Origin: Enterovibrio norvegicus FF-33
GTDB lineage: Bacteria > Pseudomonadota > Gammaproteobacteria > Enterobacterales > Vibrionaceae
DNA length: 64,000 nt
Reading direction: 5' to 3'
NCBI RefSeq assembly: GCF_000286835.2
Contig: NZ_AJYD02000038.1
Coordinates: 2,038,950 to 2,102,949 of the forward strand
Shown: piece by piece, positions 26,895-35,813 of the stretch
How the letters are laid out: each line of letters begins with the position of its first letter
Numbering within the stretch: the first letter of the stretch is position 1
Notes under the pieces: generated by a model
What the model was told of the DNA's origin: nothing
The model's input: the letters and a program-made list of their open reading frames with translations, nothing else
Database searches by the model: none
Program-made: the position numbers and the translations under genes

Positions 26895-27341
26895 ATGTTT
26901 TTTCGCGCAATCGCATTATTTGCAGGTTTACTTTTCGGCTTGGGCATGATGATTTCTGGCATGGTGAATCCAGCCAATGTAACCGGTTTTCTCGATATTT
27001 TCGGCCAATGGAACCCAAGTTTGGCATTTGTGATGGGCGGTGCGCTGCTTGTGTTCACACCGGGTTATTTTTTGTTGATTCGTCGACAACCCAAACCCGT
27101 GCTTGCGGAAACGTTTTGCTTGAGTGAGAACCAATCGTTAGATAAACGTTTGGTCTCGGGTTCTGCGCTGTTTGGCATAGGTTGGGGCTTGGCAGGCATC
27201 TGTCCAGGACCTGCCATCACACTGCTTGGTTCTGGCTCTGGCTCCGTCGCACTGTTCTTTCTAAGCATGCTCGCAGGAATGTATCTGGTAAATATCGTTG
27301 ACGACAAACGCGCAGCGCTCGATATTAGCCCACAGCGTTAA
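26895..27341 (+). CDS. YeeE/YedE family sulfur-transport half protein (second half)
   Basis: A 148-residue membrane protein with about four TM helices. It shows GLFFGLGMMISGMVNPANV-like (LLFGLGMMISGMVNPANVTGFLD) and the conserved GWGLAGICPGPAI cysteine motif of the second YeeE/YedE half (PmpB type). AGGAGG (26884-26889) precedes the ATG. It is co-transcribed with the upstream half and lies opposite the CoA-disulfide reductase-rhodanese gene, pointing to uptake or export of a sulfur compound handled by that enzyme. Confidence 0.83.
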   Translation: MFFRAIALFAGLLFGLGMMISGMVNPANVTGFLDIFGQWNPSLAFVMGGALLVFTPGYFLLIRRQPKPVLAETFCLSENQSLDKRLVSGSALFGIGWGLAGICPGPAITLLGSGSGSVALFFLSMLAGMYLVNIVDDKRAALDISPQR

Positions 27342-27440
27342 TTTTCATATTCGCTTTTTTGCTTAATCATTTGCCTCTCACATTACTCCCACCTCGCACA
27401 CGATAGCTAAGTCATCTAAAGAAACCTGTTCAGCGCGAAT

Positions 27441-27485
27441 ATTCACCCTCGGAAGAGGGTCTGAATCCTGCCTCAGGAATCCTGA
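27441..27485. repeat. cluster of inverted repeats downstream of the YeeE/YedE pair
   Basis: CCCTC-GGAA-GAGGG (27446-27459) is a perfect hairpin with a GNRA-type loop, extended by outer ATTCA/TGAAT pairing. It is followed by the perfect palindrome TCAGGA-A-TCCTGA (27473-27485). No T run follows, so it is not a standard terminator. Confidence 0.5.
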
Positions 27486-27850
27486 AATCACTCGGGTCTA
27501 TCGTTAAAAAACAAAAATATCGACCTCCCGCTTTTCTTTTCCACCTCACAAAAGAACAGCCCAAAAAACGTAACCATATACACTCATCGCATAAAATATT
27601 GGGCAAAAGAAAGAGAAAACCAAAGTGCACATTTAATAACCACCTTTACACTTTGACTAACTTTCATTTATAAGTGCTCAATTATTCATGCAGATTATTA
27701 TGCACCCAATAAATCCTGAAATTTAAATAGTATAATAAACCGTCACTCCTCATGTTTTTCTATGTGATAACCATCAAATAAATAGAATAATTAACAGTGT
27801 CTCATTTGTTCTCAATCATGATAAGCGACGTTTAGTTTCATATATCCAAC

Positions 27851-27866
27851 CGTGATGTAAATCATG
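27851..27866. promoter_or_regulatory. CRP-like site upstream of flp
   Basis: CGTGATGTAAATCATG has the GTGAT-N4-ATCA symmetry of a CRP site with weaker ends than TGTGA/TCACA. It is about 255 bases before the flp start, far for direct activation unless the promoter is also distant. Confidence 0.3.
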
Positions 27867-27876
27867 TCATTGACAT
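27864..27876. promoter_or_regulatory. perfect palindrome upstream of flp
   Basis: ATGTCA-T-TGACAT is a 6-1-6 perfect inverted repeat overlapping the end of the CRP-like site. It could be a regulator-binding site; the protein is unknown. Confidence 0.35.
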
Positions 27877-28121
27877 CAAAGCATTAAAACGATCGCTTAT
27901 GAAACAGAGAGTAAACCCAATCATCCGTCTTATAACTGAAGCAACCAACGGTATATGACATAAAAATAGACAAAACCGATGGTGGATAATTTTTAATATC
28001 AGTTATATCTTATTGTGAAGTATGTGCTTATATATTCTTCAAGGGAAATTCGCTTAAAGAGTGGTTATGCAAGCACATGCTTCTCTTAGTAAATATCATC
28101 TTAAACAAACGGAGCTTATCT

Positions 28122-28319
28122 ATGTCATTATCTCAAATCACAAAGCGTTTTATTAATGACGAACGTGGCGTAACAGCAGTTGAATATGCAATACTTGGCG
28201 TTGCGATTTCAGCAATCATTCTGGCAGCTGTCGCAAACGATTCTACTCTTGGAACGGCTATCAGTAACGCTATGACTCAGATTTCCACCAATATCACCTC
28301 TGCTAACACTGGGGGCTAA
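28122..28319 (+). CDS. flp: Flp-type pilin subunit
   Basis: A 65-residue type IVb pilin precursor. The sequence FINDERGVTAVEYAILG contains the Flp cleavage site after the glycine, the Glu at mature position +5 and the following Tyr, then a hydrophobic helix (AISAIILAAVAND). TadV should cleave it and the Tad system assemble it into adhesive bundled pili. The ATG at 28122 with GGAG at 28111-28114 is preferred over the in-frame upstream start at 28077, which lacks a ribosome site. It is first in the Tad locus, 22 bases before tadV. Confidence 0.92.
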   Translation: MSLSQITKRFINDERGVTAVEYAILGVAISAIILAAVANDSTLGTAISNAMTQISTNITSANTGG

Positions 28320-28341
28320 TTCACTCTAACGGGTTAGCTCG

Positions 28342-28773
28342 TTGAGCGCTTTAGAACTGCTTTTAATCTCTGGCTCAATAGCAGGGATGGCGACTGATAT
28401 TTTACATAGAAAGATAAGCAATAAATTGTGCTTTGGCATTCTTCTAACATGTCTATTATTGGCATTTTTCGAACAGAAATTGCAACTTCATGTATATCAA
28501 TCTCTATCTGTTGTCGCTATTGGGCTAGTGCTATTTTATTTTGGGATTTTAGGGGCAGGAGACACAAAGTTATTTTCAGCATATGCACTCATTATTGACA
28601 CCCAATATTTCTCATTAACAATATTCATTATTAGCTTTCTAGGCGCAATAACAGCATTAGTCATTTTGGTTATGCAATTCATATCAGAAAACAAAACCAA
28701 TAAAGGTGTGCCTTATGGCGTTCCCATTGTGGTTGCGAGTTTGTTTAGCATTTATTTAAGTAAGTTGAATTAA
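28342..28773 (+). CDS. tadV: TadV/CpaA prepilin peptidase
   Basis: A 143-residue A24 aspartic peptidase of the inner membrane. The first catalytic aspartate lies in MATDILHRKISN and the second in GAGDTKLFSAY, with about five hydrophobic segments. It removes the leader of Flp and of the pseudopilins TadE and TadF. The start is TTG at 28342; no ATG offers the N-terminal TM with the first aspartate. It ends three bases before rcpC. Confidence 0.87.
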   Translation: MSALELLLISGSIAGMATDILHRKISNKLCFGILLTCLLLAFFEQKLQLHVYQSLSVVAIGLVLFYFGILGAGDTKLFSAYALIIDTQYFSLTIFIISFLGAITALVILVMQFISENKTNKGVPYGVPIVVASLFSIYLSKLN

Positions 28774-28776
28774 ACC

Positions 28777-29550
28777 ATGAGCCAACGTGTATTCTTTCTT
28801 ATTGCTTTACTGTCCATAGGTGTAGGCGTTTTAGGCCTAAGTGGGTTTTTCCAAAGTAAGCACACTACCGCATCCGGAATATCGAATATTTCCTATCAGG
28901 TTGCTCAACTAAAATCATCGGTTAAACGCGGTGATACTCTGACTCGTGAAAACATCCGATATTTCAAACTGCGAGAAGAAGACGCCCTGAAAAATGGGAT
29001 CGTCAGCGATATCATCATCTCGCATGTTCCCGGCATGGTCGCCAAACGCGATATTGGCGATGCCGTGTATCTTTCCTCGAGTGATTTTTTGCTCCCCAAT
29101 GACCCCAATTATTTAGATGCTGTCATCAAAGATGGCATGTCGCCCTACGCCCTAACCATTGATCGAAAAGAATTTATTGGCTCAGGTATTTCAGTGGGGG
29201 ATAAAGTTGATGTGATGATTTTAACCTCTGACGAACAGAATATTGGGGAAACGTCTAGGTCTACTTATATCGAGTCTTTCCGTTCACTTTCCGTGTCTCC
29301 GCTTCTGCGTAACATACGCGTATTAGCGATTGAAGATGACCACGATGAATTGCTTCCTCTCACGATTGAGCTCAATCGTGAGCAAATCGCCAAAATGGTG
29401 ATCGCTCGTCGAATAGGCATTGTTGAAATCATCAAGGCATCAGGCAATGAGCTTTATAGCAGTGGTTCAATGAACGCTGATACTCACGATGTACTTCCTA
29501 ACTTCAAATCCGTTACTGAAATTCGTGGCCAAAATAAGGCCTTTAACTAG
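28777..29550 (+). CDS. rcpC: RcpC/CpaB pilus assembly protein
   Basis: A 257-residue protein with an N-terminal membrane anchor (VFFLIALLSIGVGVLGLSGFF), then an SAF-like domain (VKRGDTLTRENIRYF, GMVAKRDIGDAVYLSSSDF) and the RcpC/CpaB domain (FIGSGISVGDKVDVMILT). It is a periplasmic component that works with the RcpA secretin. Eleven bases separate it from rcpA. Confidence 0.85.
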   Translation: MSQRVFFLIALLSIGVGVLGLSGFFQSKHTTASGISNISYQVAQLKSSVKRGDTLTRENIRYFKLREEDALKNGIVSDIIISHVPGMVAKRDIGDAVYLSSSDFLLPNDPNYLDAVIKDGMSPYALTIDRKEFIGSGISVGDKVDVMILTSDEQNIGETSRSTYIESFRSLSVSPLLRNIRVLAIEDDHDELLPLTIELNREQIAKMVIARRIGIVEIIKASGNELYSSGSMNADTHDVLPNFKSVTEIRGQNKAFN

Positions 29551-29561
29551 AGAGCAAGAAC

Positions 29562-30914
29562 ATGCTACGCCATTACTTATCTGTCATTTTTTCTGTTGGC
29601 TTGCTCCTCGGTGGCACCTCTTCTGCTTTTGCTGCTGGAATTTTAAACCTAGGGACAGGGGACGCGCGATCTTTATCCTTTGATGCCGTGATCGGCACCG
29701 TTTTCATCTCCGATCCAGACGTCGCCGACTATCAAGTTATCGACAACAACCGTCTTGTGGTTTTTGGACGTGAAATAGGCACCACCACACTGATTGTTTT
29801 TGGTGAAAACAGTCGAACACTCACCAAAAAGAAAATTGTCGTTAACCAAAGCCTCACCAAGATTGAGCAAATTTTGGCGATTCAATACCCCAATGTCGAA
29901 GTGTCAGTACTTAACCTTGGCGAGCAAGTCGTACTTTCAGGTTTTGTGCCCACGCAAAAAGAAAAAAATGAGATCTATTCCATTGTTGGGGAATTGTTGA
30001 AAAAGAAATTCACCGAACGGCGAACGGAATGGAAAACGTCAACACGAGAAAGTTTCGATATCGATTTCATGGCGCGACGCACCTATGACGGATTGGTGAA
30101 TAATCTAGAAGTCGCGGTCACAAAACAGGTCAACGTCAAACTCACCATTGCTGAGGTCAACAGCTCGCTGGTTAACGAACTGGGCATTAAATGGGGAACG
30201 ATCTTTTCCGACGGATTTGGCGGTAACGGACAGTTCTTTCGAGGCATTACTGGCTTTAATGGTAGCGCGACCAACATTGCGGCTTACATCTCAGCCATTA
30301 ATGACGACAATGTCGGTCAAGTGCTTTCGGAGCCGAATGTTTCGGTGATTTCTGGCGAAACGGCAAGCTTCTTAGTCGGCGGTGAAATCCCGATCACCTA
30401 TCGTATTGATGATGGCTATCGCATTGAATATAAAGAGTTCGGTATTGGCCTTGATTTGGCTGCCGAAGTGCTTCGCGACGACAAAATCAAGCTGTCCATC
30501 ATGCCGCAAGTCAGCTCAGTGGACAGTCAATACGGCGATACCTTACTCGACATCCCATCATTTAAAGTACGACGCGCTCGCACCACGTTAGAACTGGGTG
30601 ACGGTGACAGCTTTGTACTGGCAGGCTTGCTCAGCAGTGAAGACGAAGAAGCCTTATCTAAAATTCCGTTTATCGGTGATGTGCCTATCTTGGGTGCTCT
30701 TTTTCGCCATACCTCAACAACCCGCCGAAAAACCGAGTTGATTATCGTCGCCACGGTTTCACTGGTGGAGCCAATTTCTTCAACCAACGTCAAACTGCCC
30801 AGTATGCAGCGAACGTCCGCACTGTCTCGGTTCTTTGGTGTAGGTATAAACAGTTCTCCTGAAGTGTCGAAGTGGCAGGAAGAAATCCTCTCAACTGGAG
30901 GCTTCAAAAAATGA
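29562..30914 (+). CDS. rcpA: RcpA/CpaC outer-membrane secretin of the Tad pilus
   Basis: A 450-residue secretin with a signal peptide (YLSVIFSVGLLLGGTSSAFAA). The pilus-specific N-terminal domain includes SFDAVIGTVFISDPDVADYQVID, a BON/N1-like part follows, and the secretin core (about 250-405) has SEPNVSVISGETASFLVGGEIP, GIGLDLAAEV and SFVLAGLLSSEDEEALSKIPFIGDVPILGALF. It forms the outer-membrane pore for the Flp pilus. Its stop overlaps the following lipoprotein start. Confidence 0.9.
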   Translation: MLRHYLSVIFSVGLLLGGTSSAFAAGILNLGTGDARSLSFDAVIGTVFISDPDVADYQVIDNNRLVVFGREIGTTTLIVFGENSRTLTKKKIVVNQSLTKIEQILAIQYPNVEVSVLNLGEQVVLSGFVPTQKEKNEIYSIVGELLKKKFTERRTEWKTSTRESFDIDFMARRTYDGLVNNLEVAVTKQVNVKLTIAEVNSSLVNELGIKWGTIFSDGFGGNGQFFRGITGFNGSATNIAAYISAINDDNVGQVLSEPNVSVISGETASFLVGGEIPITYRIDDGYRIEYKEFGIGLDLAAEVLRDDKIKLSIMPQVSSVDSQYGDTLLDIPSFKVRRARTTLELGDGDSFVLAGLLSSEDEEALSKIPFIGDVPILGALFRHTSTTRRKTELIIVATVSLVEPISSTNVKLPSMQRTSALSRFFGVGINSSPEVSKWQEEILSTGGFKK

Positions 30915-31465
30915 TGATCATTAAGCACAGAGCAACACTATTTCTTTCGTTGGCACTTGCAACCACCTTAATGGGCTGCGCCACAGGGCCTGCTATTACG
31001 GGTAGCCACCTATTAGTGACCCCTGTTGTTTACGAATATTCGGTGACTGTCAAAAATAAGGCTCTGCAGCACGCGCAGAAAGAAATTTCAGCATACTTGG
31101 AGCAAAACGAATATGCATTGTTGGTACATGGTGCCACGATTTCATGGAATGGTAGACACGGAAAGACGATTGCGAAACATGCACAACAGTGGCTCATAAA
31201 ACGCGGTATCTCTCTGGATAAATTGTTGCTCTCAGAAGCCAAAACCATGAGCAAAAGCACGGGAACAAAACAAAGCAACGTGACCCTGTCCACCACCATC
31301 CATCAGGTACAAAACCCAGCGTGTGGTTACGCCGTTATCGGTCAATATCATCGTAACAATGATGGTTGTATCCATGAGGCGATGCGATGGGAATCCATGG
31401 TGTATCCGGAAAACAAGCTTGCTGGGCAAGGACGTCTTTCTATTATCACACCAGACACCCTATAA
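30911..31465 (+). CDS. rcpB: RcpB-position Tad lipoprotein
   Basis: A 184-residue predicted lipoprotein: signal sequence ending LMGC followed by ATG, so lipidation at about C23. The body shows HAQKEISAYLEQ and TIAKHAQQWLIKRGISLDKLLLSEA, a helix pattern similar to OmpA/CpaD-like periplasmic proteins. Function is inferred only from its place between rcpA and tadZ, where Aggregatibacter has rcpB, a partner that stabilises the secretin. The ATG at 30911 overlaps the rcpA stop; an upstream in-frame start at 30872 would hide the signal peptide and is rejected. Confidence 0.65.
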   Translation: MMIIKHRATLFLSLALATTLMGCATGPAITGSHLLVTPVVYEYSVTVKNKALQHAQKEISAYLEQNEYALLVHGATISWNGRHGKTIAKHAQQWLIKRGISLDKLLLSEAKTMSKSTGTKQSNVTLSTTIHQVQNPACGYAVIGQYHRNNDGCIHEAMRWESMVYPENKLAGQGRLSIITPDTL

Positions 31466-31477
31466 AGGAGGTTATCT

Positions 31478-32740
31478 ATGTTAGATTTTGGCGATCTCCT
31501 AAAAAAAGAAACGACTGACAGCGAACCTGCGATCGGGAGCCAGCATGGCCTGAAGTCTCTGCAATTCTTTCGTACTGAAGAAGTTAAAATTCTGGTGGAT
31601 GAGACCTTCAGATTTGATGGTCACTCAGTCCCCATTTCCTATGCGTACAAATTCAAAGATATTCCCACGCAGGTCGAAGAGCATAACGCTCAACTCGTGG
31701 TCATTGATTTAGTTGGCTGCCCAGACACGCTCAAAGAGTGTCGCCAGTTATCTGCTCGGCTACCCTCTTATCTTTCTGTCATCATTCTGGGGGATGTGGA
31801 TGCAATTTCAGTGATCCGAGAATTAAAATCACTGGGCTTTTACTACCTTTTTTGGCCTGTCGATAAAATTGAGTTGGCCGAGTTTGTTGATACGGTCTTA
31901 ACGCGACATATTGAAGCGAACTCTCTCCACGGTCGACGCAAAGCCAAGCGTATTGGTGTAATTGGCATGCGTGGCGGCGTGGGCACCACCATGCTCACCG
32001 CAGAACTTAGCTGGATTTTATCCAACGATAAACAGACGTCGTGTCTTGTTGTCGATCACAACTACCTTTCCAGCAATCTCGATATTTTCCTCGGCATCAA
32101 AAACCGCGAAAAACGGCGGCTTAACGATACAGAAACCGGCGGGGGAGAAATCGATCAAACATCATCCAAAAACCTCGTCACACGCGTGAGTAACCGCCTT
32201 GATTATCTCGCCCTCGGACTCAGCGACGAACGATCTGCAGATCTGGATGAGATGACTGAATTGGTGCTCAATTATCTCGCCCCAGACACGAATTTTATTC
32301 TCGACGATTACTCCGCGTCCGTCGGGTTTGATATACAGCCCAGAAACTTATTAAAAACGCTGGATGTTGCCGTGCTGGTGATGGAACCGACCATTTCTTG
32401 TCTACGCGAAACCGCCGCGATGCTCAGTAAAATGAAAAAGTTATTCGAAGAGCCTGAATACAAACGCACCGTGCGTATCATTTTAGTGTTGAACAACCAC
32501 CGTGCTTCCCGCTTTAACAGCGTGACGCAGGCGGAAGTCGAAAAGTACCTAGATGTTCCCGTCAACATTGTTCTCCCCTACGAGATCACGGTGGAAGAAG
32601 CGCTGTTGAATGGCACCTATCTCAGTGCCGGGAAATCTAAAATTGGCACCCAGATCAAGCACCTTTGCTCACGGATCATCGGCGAAGAAATCGCCCCTAA
32701 ACGTAAGCTTTTCTCCTTTACACGTTCCAGTAGCGAGTAA
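31478..32740 (+). CDS. tadZ: TadZ/CpaE pilus localisation ATPase
   Basis: A 420-residue MinD/ParA-type protein. The first 140 residues form an atypical receiver-like domain, with LVVIDLVGCP at the phosphorylation strand. The ATPase domain has GMRGGVGTTMLTAEL at the P-loop, VVDHNYLSSNLD at switch I, and FILDDYSASVGF. The K in GGVGKT is replaced by T, a variation known in TadZ proteins. It positions the Tad machine at the cell pole. Start has AAAGGAGG at 31465-31472. Confidence 0.87.
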   Translation: MLDFGDLLKKETTDSEPAIGSQHGLKSLQFFRTEEVKILVDETFRFDGHSVPISYAYKFKDIPTQVEEHNAQLVVIDLVGCPDTLKECRQLSARLPSYLSVIILGDVDAISVIRELKSLGFYYLFWPVDKIELAEFVDTVLTRHIEANSLHGRRKAKRIGVIGMRGGVGTTMLTAELSWILSNDKQTSCLVVDHNYLSSNLDIFLGIKNREKRRLNDTETGGGEIDQTSSKNLVTRVSNRLDYLALGLSDERSADLDEMTELVLNYLAPDTNFILDDYSASVGFDIQPRNLLKTLDVAVLVMEPTISCLRETAAMLSKMKKLFEEPEYKRTVRIILVLNNHRASRFNSVTQAEVEKYLDVPVNIVLPYEITVEEALLNGTYLSAGKSKIGTQIKHLCSRIIGEEIAPKRKLFSFTRSSSE

Positions 32741-32746
32741 TTATTT

Positions 32747-34024
32747 ATGCTTGGTCCAAAGGAACTCTATCGCTCATTCCGCGAACGTATTTTTGATGCC
32801 ATTGACGCGGAAGCCATTACCACGCTGTCGAAAGAAGAGCTAAACAGTCAGCTCACCCAAGCCATTAACCTGCTAACAGAGCAGGACAATGTGCCCATGC
32901 CAACATCACTTCGCAATGACTATGTGAAGATGATGTATGACGAACTTCGTGGGCTGGGTCCCATTCAATCATTGATTGAAGATGACTCTATTTCCGACAT
33001 CATGATCAATGGGCCTCAAGCCGTTTTCATTGAGCGAAACGGCTTGGTTGAGAAATCACCCATTACCTTTATCGACAACGAACAACTCCTTACCATCGCC
33101 AAGCGTATTGCCGCCAAAGTGGGGCGTCGCGTTGATGAATCTGTCCCACTGTGTGATGCACGCCTCATGGACGGTAGTCGAGTCAATATCGTTTTACCGC
33201 CCATCGCCATTGATGGCGCGTCGATTTCCATTCGTAAATTCAAAAAGAAAAGCATCGGTTTTGGTGATCTCATTGAGTTTGGAGCGATGAGCCCGGAAGT
33301 CGCCAAACTGATGGTAATTGCCTCTCGCTGTCGGCTCAACATCGTGATTTCTGGTGGTACCGGCTCAGGCAAAACCACCATGATGAACGCCCTATCCCAG
33401 TACATTTCGGAAAGAGAGCGGATTGTCACCATTGAGGATGCGGCAGAACTGCGATTGCAACAGCCTCACATTGTTCGTTTAGAAACACGCACAGCAGGCA
33501 TTGAAGGCACGGGCGAAATTAACCAACGGAATTTGGTGATAAACGCACTTCGCATGCGCCCCGACCGCATCATTATTGGTGAGTGTCGTGGCTCTGAAGC
33601 CTTTGAAATGCTGCAAGCGATGAACACGGGACATGATGGCTCCATGACCACCCTTCACGCTAACAACCCACGCGATGCCATTTCCCGTATCGAAAGCATG
33701 GTGATGATGGCGACAGCGTCGCTCCCTTTGGAAGCCATTCGACGCACCGTAGTGAGCGCCGTCGATGTCATCATTCAGATCAGTCGACTACATGATGGTA
33801 GCCGCAAAGTGATGAGCATCAGTGAAGTGATTGGCATGGAAGGCCAGAACGTGGTGATGGAAGAAATATTCCGCTTTGAACACCAGGGGCTATCAAGTAA
33901 AGGCAAAGTGTTGGGTGATTTCGTGACCGCCGGTTTAATGGAGCGCTCTGCTTTGTATGAAAAGGCACGTTATTTCGGTCTTGAAAAAGAACTAAACAGC
34001 ATTTTCAGTGGAGTAACTGCATGA
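32747..34024 (+). CDS. tadA: TadA/CpaF secretion ATPase
   Basis: A 425-residue hexameric type II/IV secretion ATPase. It has Walker A GGTGSGKTTMMNAL, Asp box IVTIEDAAELRL, Walker B RMRPDRIIIGECRGSEA and His box MTTLHANNPRDA. It powers extension (and possibly retraction) of the Flp pilus from the cytoplasm. It overlaps tadB by four bases (ATGA). Confidence 0.95.
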   Translation: MLGPKELYRSFRERIFDAIDAEAITTLSKEELNSQLTQAINLLTEQDNVPMPTSLRNDYVKMMYDELRGLGPIQSLIEDDSISDIMINGPQAVFIERNGLVEKSPITFIDNEQLLTIAKRIAAKVGRRVDESVPLCDARLMDGSRVNIVLPPIAIDGASISIRKFKKKSIGFGDLIEFGAMSPEVAKLMVIASRCRLNIVISGGTGSGKTTMMNALSQYISERERIVTIEDAAELRLQQPHIVRLETRTAGIEGTGEINQRNLVINALRMRPDRIIIGECRGSEAFEMLQAMNTGHDGSMTTLHANNPRDAISRIESMVMMATASLPLEAIRRTVVSAVDVIIQISRLHDGSRKVMSISEVIGMEGQNVVMEEIFRFEHQGLSSKGKVLGDFVTAGLMERSALYEKARYFGLEKELNSIFSGVTA

Positions 34025-34947
34025 TTGCGAACCTTATCTATTGCCTATTCGTGGCTGTAGGTTTGTATATTTTTCACAAGCAAACGCGACTAAAAGCCCG
34101 CCGAGAAAGTATGCTTCGTGATAACAACCCACTGCCTGTCACACGATTTTTAGAAAACCGTGCCGTAGACATGGAAGCCCTAACACAAACGACCTTGCCA
34201 CAGCGTATACGCCGATATGCTGAAAATATTTTCGCTGGCATTGGTGAATTTGCCTTACTCAAAATCGTCGCATTTTACTTCGTCACTGCGTCTGCTGGGG
34301 TTTATATGCTCTCGACGTTATTCAAGGTCGGCACGCTTGCTGGTCTTGTTATTGTCTTGCCACTCGCGACTTTTTTAGGGATTCGCTATCTCGATATACG
34401 CGCTCAACGGGCATTTGAAAATCATTTCCCTGATGCACTGAATATGATTGCGAGCTCAGTGTCTGCGGGCGAAAGTTTGCTTCACGCGATCCAATTTGTC
34501 GGTCAATCGCTCGACAACATTGTCGGAAAAGAATTTAAAATCATGGGGGAGCGACTTAACATGGGGGAGTCTACGGACACCGTTTTTCGCAAAGCCTGTT
34601 CCCGTTTCCCAACCCCTGCTTTTCAATTTTTTGTTATCTCTATGCGCGTCAATGTGAATCGCGGTGGACAATTGCGTCATGTGATCACGCGATTGAATCG
34701 GGTGTTGTTTGATGCCAGAAGCATTGACATGAAAAAGCGTGCAATGACCGCTGAAGCAAGAATGTCAGCGTATATCGTGTGTGCCATCCCGTTCTTTTTC
34801 TTGTTTGGTGTCATGCGGTTACTCAGCCCGGAAAATTATGACTTTGTCATGAATAATCCTGAAGGTCGTCCTTTGCTTTATTACACATTGATTAGTCAAG
34901 CGATAGGCATGTCTATCATCACTGCCTTGATGCGGAGCGTAAAGTAA
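34021..34947 (+). CDS. tadB: TadB inner-membrane platform protein
   Basis: A 308-residue T2SSF-type membrane protein. One TM lies at the N-terminus, a pair near residues 83-125, the cytoplasmic T2SSF domain includes FPDALNMIASSVSAGESLLHAI, and two further TMs are at the C-terminus (YIVCAIPFFFLFGVM, LLYYTLISQAIGMSIITAL). It forms the inner-membrane platform with TadC on which TadA acts. Its start overlaps the tadA stop and its end overlaps the tadC start. Confidence 0.92.
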   Translation: MIANLIYCLFVAVGLYIFHKQTRLKARRESMLRDNNPLPVTRFLENRAVDMEALTQTTLPQRIRRYAENIFAGIGEFALLKIVAFYFVTASAGVYMLSTLFKVGTLAGLVIVLPLATFLGIRYLDIRAQRAFENHFPDALNMIASSVSAGESLLHAIQFVGQSLDNIVGKEFKIMGERLNMGESTDTVFRKACSRFPTPAFQFFVISMRVNVNRGGQLRHVITRLNRVLFDARSIDMKKRAMTAEARMSAYIVCAIPFFFLFGVMRLLSPENYDFVMNNPEGRPLLYYTLISQAIGMSIITALMRSVK

Positions 34948-35813
34948 TGAGCGGTTTATCGTTAGTGCTGTACGCACTATTTTTCACCTTTGGGGGCGCG
35001 TTGCTGTTGACGATTGGCTATACCTCCATGCGTCGCCATCGCTCTATCAAAGGCACCTTGACGACCTCGGTTGAAAAGCCATCAGCCATGGCGGAGATTT
35101 CACGGATCGCGTCGAGTTTCTTTTCCGCTACCAACACGGAAATTTCTGAAAAATTTATCGGCGCGGGTTTCTACAACACACGCTTTGCCCCTTATTACTT
35201 TCTCGTGAAATACACCGTTGGCGCGGTGGGTTTCGGCATTATCTTATTTGCCGGTGATAAACCCCTGCTAGAAGACTACCAAACAAAAATCATGTGGTTG
35301 AGCCTGCTTGTGGTGCTGGTCATTATTGCGCCAGACATGTACCTCGAAATGCGCCGCCGTTCACTCGCGGGGAAAATCACCCGTCAACTTCCCTACCTAC
35401 TCGATATCATGGGAGTTTGCGTTCAGACCGGTATGACGGTTGAAACCACACTGTTCTACCTGACCTCAGAAATGGCTGCGTTTGACCGCGATATTGCCTA
35501 CGTACTCAAACGACTACGAGACAGAGCGCAAACCGTGGGTTTAGACAAAGCCTTGCTAGAACTTCACGACCGTGTACCCGCCCCTGAAATGCACAGCTTT
35601 GTGATGACACTAACGCAAAGTATGAAACACGGCACATCTATCTATGAAGTGCTCTCTACGCTGGCGAGAGACATTCGTGAGATTCAGTTACTTTCGCTAG
35701 AAGAAAAAGCGGGAAAGCTATCATCGAAAATGTCTGTGCCACTCATTTTATTCATCGTGATGCCTATCGTGATTCTCATCACGGCACCAGGAATTATGAG
35801 GATGCTCGGATAA
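34947..35813 (+). CDS. tadC: TadC inner-membrane platform protein
   Basis: A 288-residue T2SSF-type membrane protein, partner of TadB. TM segments are near residues 5-25, 86-100, 112-130 and 262-285; the T2SSF domain has LPYLLDIMGVCVQTGMTVETTL and SLEEKAGKLSSKMSVPLILFI. It is coupled to tadB and tadD by overlapping stop and start codons. Confidence 0.92.
   Translation: MSGLSLVLYALFFTFGGALLLTIGYTSMRRHRSIKGTLTTSVEKPSAMAEISRIASSFFSATNTEISEKFIGAGFYNTRFAPYYFLVKYTVGAVGFGIILFAGDKPLLEDYQTKIMWLSLLVVLVIIAPDMYLEMRRRSLAGKITRQLPYLLDIMGVCVQTGMTVETTLFYLTSEMAAFDRDIAYVLKRLRDRAQTVGLDKALLELHDRVPAPEMHSFVMTLTQSMKHGTSIYEVLSTLARDIREIQLLSLEEKAGKLSSKMSVPLILFIVMPIVILITAPGIMRMLG

Larger units (their letters stand above)
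27342..28121. other. long AT-rich intergenic region upstream of the tad locus
   Basis: About 780 bases with no credible gene. The left part has nested inverted repeats (27441-27485). The right part, upstream of flp, has a CRP-like half-symmetric site at 27851-27866 and a perfect palindrome at 27864-27876. Base composition is much more A+T rich than the flanking genes. I could not place a convincing -35/-10 pair for flp. Confidence 0.6.

Noticed and set aside
27430..27630. 66-codon minus-strand frame in the tad upstream region.
   Set aside because: Odd composition, no ribosome site or family, and overlaps the inverted-repeat cluster.
27780..27830. TTCTCA sequence near 27810 as a SypG box for the flp operon.
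   Set aside because: The spacer to TG is four bases instead of three and no sigma-54 promoter follows.
31940..32000. Missing lysine in the TadZ P-loop as evidence of inactivation.
   Set aside because: Deviant P-loops are known in TadZ/CpaE proteins, so this is within family variation.
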